Shown here: positions 6,249-8,370 of the stretch, piece after piece
How the letters are laid out: each line of letters opens with the position of its first letter
Numbering within the stretch: position 1 is the stretch's first letter
DNA from: UBA11222 sp030652895
GTDB taxonomy: Bacteria > Pseudomonadota > Alphaproteobacteria > UBA11222
Assembly: GCA_038318895.1 (NCBI GenBank)
Contig: JBBQCS010000101.1
Span: 1-8,370 of the forward strand
DNA: 8,370 bases
Direction: 5' to 3'
Position numbers and translations under genes: made by a program
The notes under the pieces: generated by a model
Told to the model about the DNA's origin: nothing
Seen by the model: the letters and a program-made list of their open reading frames with translations, nothing else
Database searches by the model: none

Positions 6249-6581
6249 ATGACTTATATCGTCACAGAGGCCTGCATTAAGTGCAAATTCATGGACTGCG
6301 TGGAGGTCTGCCCGGTGGATTGTTTCTACGAAGGCGAGAACATGCTGGTGATTCACCCGGACGAATGTATCGACTGTGGCGTGTGTGAACCCGAATGTCC
6401 CGCAGAAGCCATCGTCCCCGACACCGAGCCCGGCCATGAAAAAATACTCGCCGTGAACCGCGAATATTCGCTGAAATGGCCGAATATCACCGTGGCGGGC
6501 ACCCCGCCCGATGACGCGGAAGATTTTAAGGGTGAGGACGGCAAGTTTGAGAAGTATTTCAGCCAAAAACCGGGACAGTAA
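6249..6581 (+). CDS. fdxA: Seven-iron ferredoxin FdxA ([3Fe-4S][4Fe-4S])
   Basis: A 110-residue soluble low-potential electron carrier of the Azotobacter FdI type. Cysteine positions match that protein shifted by one: C9, C17 and C50 should hold the 3Fe-4S cluster, and C21, C40, C43 and C46 the 4Fe-4S cluster; C12 and C25 match the extra, non-ligating cysteines. The motif CIDCGVCEPECP (40-51) is typical, and the roughly 50-residue C-terminal extension (from about residue 58) with NREYSLKWPNI is diagnostic for this class over short 2[4Fe-4S] ferredoxins. The length is normal. It ends the helicase-S4-TerB run and is followed by a terminator. In many alphaproteobacteria a CarD-type regulator gene comes next; here it is absent. 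The redox partner is unknown. Confidence 0.96.
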   Translation: MTYIVTEACIKCKFMDCVEVCPVDCFYEGENMLVIHPDECIDCGVCEPECPAEAIVPDTEPGHEKILAVNREYSLKWPNITVAGTPPDDAEDFKGEDGKFEKYFSQKPGQ

Positions 6582-6584
6582 CTT

Positions 6585-6604
6585 GTTTTAGGGCGTTTTA
6601 GGGC
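6585..6604 (+). repeat. Tandem 10-base repeat, GTTTTAGGGC twice
   Basis: Two perfect head-to-tail copies lie between the fdxA stop and its terminator, and the second runs into the terminator stem. A similar GGTTTAGGCG lies shortly before fdxA. It is probably a local duplication without function. Confidence 0.6.
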
Positions 6605-6639
6605 GGGCGGACTAAAATGTTCGCCTGCTTGTCTTTTTT
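6601..6639 (+). terminator. Intrinsic terminator after fdxA
   Basis: GGGCGGGCGGAC (6601-6612) pairs with GTTCGCCTGCTT (6619-6630) over twelve base pairs, counting G-U pairs, around a six-base loop TAAAAT. The sequence then reads GTC and six T residues (6634-6639). This closes the helicase-S4-TerB-fdxA operon and implies that the next gene has its own promoter. Confidence 0.8.
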
Positions 6640-6714
6640 CGCGCCGTCAACGAGTTCTTAGGAAAAATCGGGCACAGTGCGCCGCATACTTATCCAAAAA
6701 GGGCGGCACACAGC

Positions 6715-7503
6715 ATGTCAAAATTAAATCGTCGGCCATTCAGCGCCGAGTTACAGATCATGAACCAGACCGGGGCTAAAGTGGCCTCATTTGAGCCGGC
6801 GCATCGGGCCGTCCCGCGGCCTGCGGCATTTTCCGGCCAGGCGGAAATTCTTGCGGCAATTGCCGAGCTTCGCCAGGAGCTTTTCAACAAAAATAAGACC
6901 TCTCAAGCAGGCGCGGGCGAGGCACCGGAGGCCGCTACGGATAAATTATTGCGAGCCCATGCGCGCGACATGGAGGACGCAATTAAGTTGAAGGCGGAAA
7001 TAGACCAGCTTTCAGCGGCAATCGACACGACAAAGCGCGAAATCGTCGCCATGCGTTACAAAAACGCGGATAAATATGAGCGCATCATCGACGTCACCCA
7101 TGAGCTTGACGAGGTCGTTCTGGATACCGAACGGGCGACAGAAGGCATCCTCTCAAATTGTGAACAAATTGAAGCCCATATGGACGCCCTAGAATTGCAG
7201 GCAAGTTCGCCTGAAGAGCGTGCTGAATTAGCGGCGCTGGGCGAAAACGTGATCAAAATTTATGAAGCCTGCAACTTTCAGGATATTACCGGACAACGCA
7301 TTACCAAGGTGGTGAATACATTGAAATTCATCGAACAGCGCCTTGATGTGATGATGAGCATCTGGGGTGGGCAGGAAGAGTTTGCCGCGATCGAATTGCC
7401 GGACGAGGAAGTGGCGCATGAGGACGAGTTATTGCTCAATGGCCCGGCGCGCGAGGGCTCCGAAAGCGTCAGCCAGGACGATATCGACGCCCTGTTCGAC
7501 TAG
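6715..7503 (+). CDS. cheZ: CheZ-family phospho-CheY phosphatase
   Basis: Predicted phosphatase that removes phosphate from CheY or a related response regulator in the cytosol. The 262-residue protein has a variable N-terminus (1-75), a long helical region (about 75-215), and a C-terminal acidic linker. The catalytic block ACNFQDITGQRI (185-196) carries D190 and Q194, spaced like the catalytic pair Asp143/Gln147 of E. coli CheZ. The last residues, SQDDIDALFD, resemble the CheY-binding peptide of CheZ and the N-terminal peptide of FliM. It is longer than E. coli CheZ (214 residues), mainly at the N-terminus. The ATG at 6715 has only a weak GGGCGG upstream; the ATG at 6760 is a possible alternative. 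No other chemotaxis or flagellar gene is in the window. It lies between two terminators, so it is probably transcribed alone. Confidence 0.88.
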   Translation: MSKLNRRPFSAELQIMNQTGAKVASFEPAHRAVPRPAAFSGQAEILAAIAELRQELFNKNKTSQAGAGEAPEAATDKLLRAHARDMEDAIKLKAEIDQLSAAIDTTKREIVAMRYKNADKYERIIDVTHELDEVVLDTERATEGILSNCEQIEAHMDALELQASSPEERAELAALGENVIKIYEACNFQDITGQRITKVVNTLKFIEQRLDVMMSIWGGQEEFAAIELPDEEVAHEDELLLNGPAREGSESVSQDDIDALFD

Positions 7504-7529
7504 GAATAATTTCTCCAACCAGCCCCATT

Positions 7530-8357
7530 TTATTCACCCTGCCAATTGGCGGGGCGTTTTTCCAGCCACGCGCTTAGGCCTTCGTGATAATCCGGGTGCG
7601 TGATGGCGGCGTTCAGCAACTGTTCGGATTGCGCTACTGCCGCCGCCACGGATTGATGCTGATCGGCGTAGATTTGCTGTTTGGTCATGCGCAGACTGCC
7701 TGGGGCCGACTTTTCGGCCAGCATCGCCGCATACTCGCGCACATGGGGCATGAGTTCGTTCGCCGCCAGCACCTTGTTCAGCATGCCCATGGCTATGGCT
7801 TCTTCTGCCAGAAACACCCGGCTGGACAGCAAGATGTCCTGGGCGTGGGTCAGCCCCACAAGGCGCGGCAGCACCCAGGACAGGCCAAATTCCGCCGGGA
7901 AATTAAACCGTCCATGGGCGGCGGTGAACTTCGCCCCGGACGCAGCGAAGCGCAAATCCGCGTAACAGGCCAGCACCAGGCCGATGCCCGCCGCGGCGCC
8001 ATTTATTGCGGCAATTACCGGCTTGGTCAGGCCGAAATGATAGGCAAAGGTGGCGTCAAATTCGGGACGCACCCCGTATCCAGGGGTCGCGATATCCTCG
8101 GCCGTACCTGCGTCATACCGGCCCTTTTCCGAGTGCCCTTCCAGCGCCGCCGTATCCGCCCCGGCGCAAAATGCGCGTCCGGCCGGATCACCCGTCACCA
8201 CAATGACCCGCACCGCCGGATCAGCCTCGGCCATGGCGAGCGCCCAGCGATATTCGGTATGCATACGTCCGGTCCAGGCATTCATCCGCTTTGGCCGTGA
8301 AAGCGTAATATATGCCGTCTGATTTTCGACAGCGCAGACGAGTGTCTTGAGTTCCAT
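7530..8357 (-). CDS. Crotonase-family enoyl-CoA hydratase/isomerase
   Basis: Acts on a CoA thioester, probably in fatty-acid or related acyl-CoA breakdown. The 275-residue protein shows both oxyanion-hole segments, FCAGAD (63-68) and NGAAAGIG (119-126), and a C-terminal EKRPANW common in the superfamily. By hand alignment the two catalytic glutamates of classical hydratases are replaced (V128 and F151), while E156 in PAEFG falls where PaaG-type isomerases have Asp in PDSGG. The reaction may therefore be an isomerisation or another crotonase chemistry rather than hydration. The ATG at 8357 is preceded by AGGGAT about seven bases upstream. The gene is convergent with cheZ, with 26 bases between the stops, and no functional link to it is apparent. 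Its promoter lies outside the window. Confidence 0.92.
   Translation of the reverse strand: MELKTLVCAVENQTAYITLSRPKRMNAWTGRMHTEYRWALAMAEADPAVRVIVVTGDPAGRAFCAGADTAALEGHSEKGRYDAGTAEDIATPGYGVRPEFDATFAYHFGLTKPVIAAINGAAAGIGLVLACYADLRFAASGAKFTAAHGRFNFPAEFGLSWVLPRLVGLTHAQDILLSSRVFLAEEAIAMGMLNKVLAANELMPHVREYAAMLAEKSAPGSLRMTKQQIYADQHQSVAAAVAQSEQLLNAAITHPDYHEGLSAWLEKRPANWQGE
7537..7561 (+). terminator. Intrinsic terminator of cheZ, inside the 3' end of the convergent crotonase gene
   Basis: CCCTGCC (7537-7543) pairs with GGCGGGG (7548-7554) over seven base pairs with one G-U, around an AATT loop, followed by CG and five T residues (7557-7561). It lies 34 bases after the cheZ stop. The same bases encode the last residues (PANWQG) of the minus-strand crotonase. 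The minus strand lacks a T-run after the hairpin, so it should act in one direction only. Confidence 0.75.
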
Positions 8358-8370
8358 GCCCTATCCCTAT

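Noticed and set aside
6675..6714. Hairpin GTGCGCC...GGCGGCAC just before cheZ as a riboswitch or RNA thermometer
   Set aside because: The stem is seven pairs with a bulge, and alternative pairing (GCAC-A-GTGC) competes. It matches no known riboswitch, so it is too weak to call.
7584..8300. A 238-codon open frame on the plus strand opposite the crotonase gene
   Set aside because: It is antisense to a well-supported crotonase. Its Arg/Gly/His-rich composition and lack of domains mark it as a shadow frame.

Overview
The window looks like a chromosomal stretch of an alphaproteobacterium. The strongest clues are a SUV3-like DEAD/DEAH RNA helicase followed by a small S4-domain protein and a seven-iron ferredoxin (FdxA), a neighbourhood common in that class, together with a COG4103-type TerB protein and an alphaproteobacterial-style CheZ phosphatase. 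I see no insertion sequences, prophage genes, CRISPR array, rRNA or tRNA. Most of the window is ordinary core genome, and I do not see a convincing new multi-gene system.

Left part (1-1932, minus strand): a two-gene efflux operon. emrA (HlyD-type periplasmic adaptor) is followed by emrB (14-TM DHA2 major facilitator pump), which runs off the left edge. The genes overlap by 20 bases, and emrB appears to start at a TTG behind a good ribosome-binding site inside the end of emrA. No outer-membrane channel gene or regulator gene is visible.

Middle gap (1933-2320): about 390 bases between divergent genes, visibly richer in A+T than the coding DNA. No credible gene is present, but several short sites cluster here: a perfect 9-mer DnaA box, a perfect GTTC-N7-GTTC motif (the alphaproteobacterial LexA/SOS operator), a CGTGA-N5-TCACG dyad, two copies of TACTATAT and one near-consensus IHF-like site. 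All are motif matches only.

Central part (2321-6581, plus strand): a tight run of helicase, S4 protein, TerB-family protein and fdxA, closed by a strong intrinsic terminator at 6601-6639. The first two genes suggest RNA metabolism; TerB and FdxA have no assigned role here. The helicase carries a long acidic-then-basic tail that ends in a short, ordered-looking peptide.

Right part (6715-8357): a monocistronic cheZ-like gene on the plus strand, with the catalytic D...Q pair and a C-terminal peptide resembling CheY-binding peptides, converges on a minus-strand crotonase-family gene. The cheZ terminator hairpin lies inside the last codons of the crotonase gene. The crotonase lacks both glutamates of classical enoyl-CoA hydratases and has an acidic residue where PaaG-type isomerases carry Asp, so 'enoyl-CoA hydratase' may be the wrong reaction.
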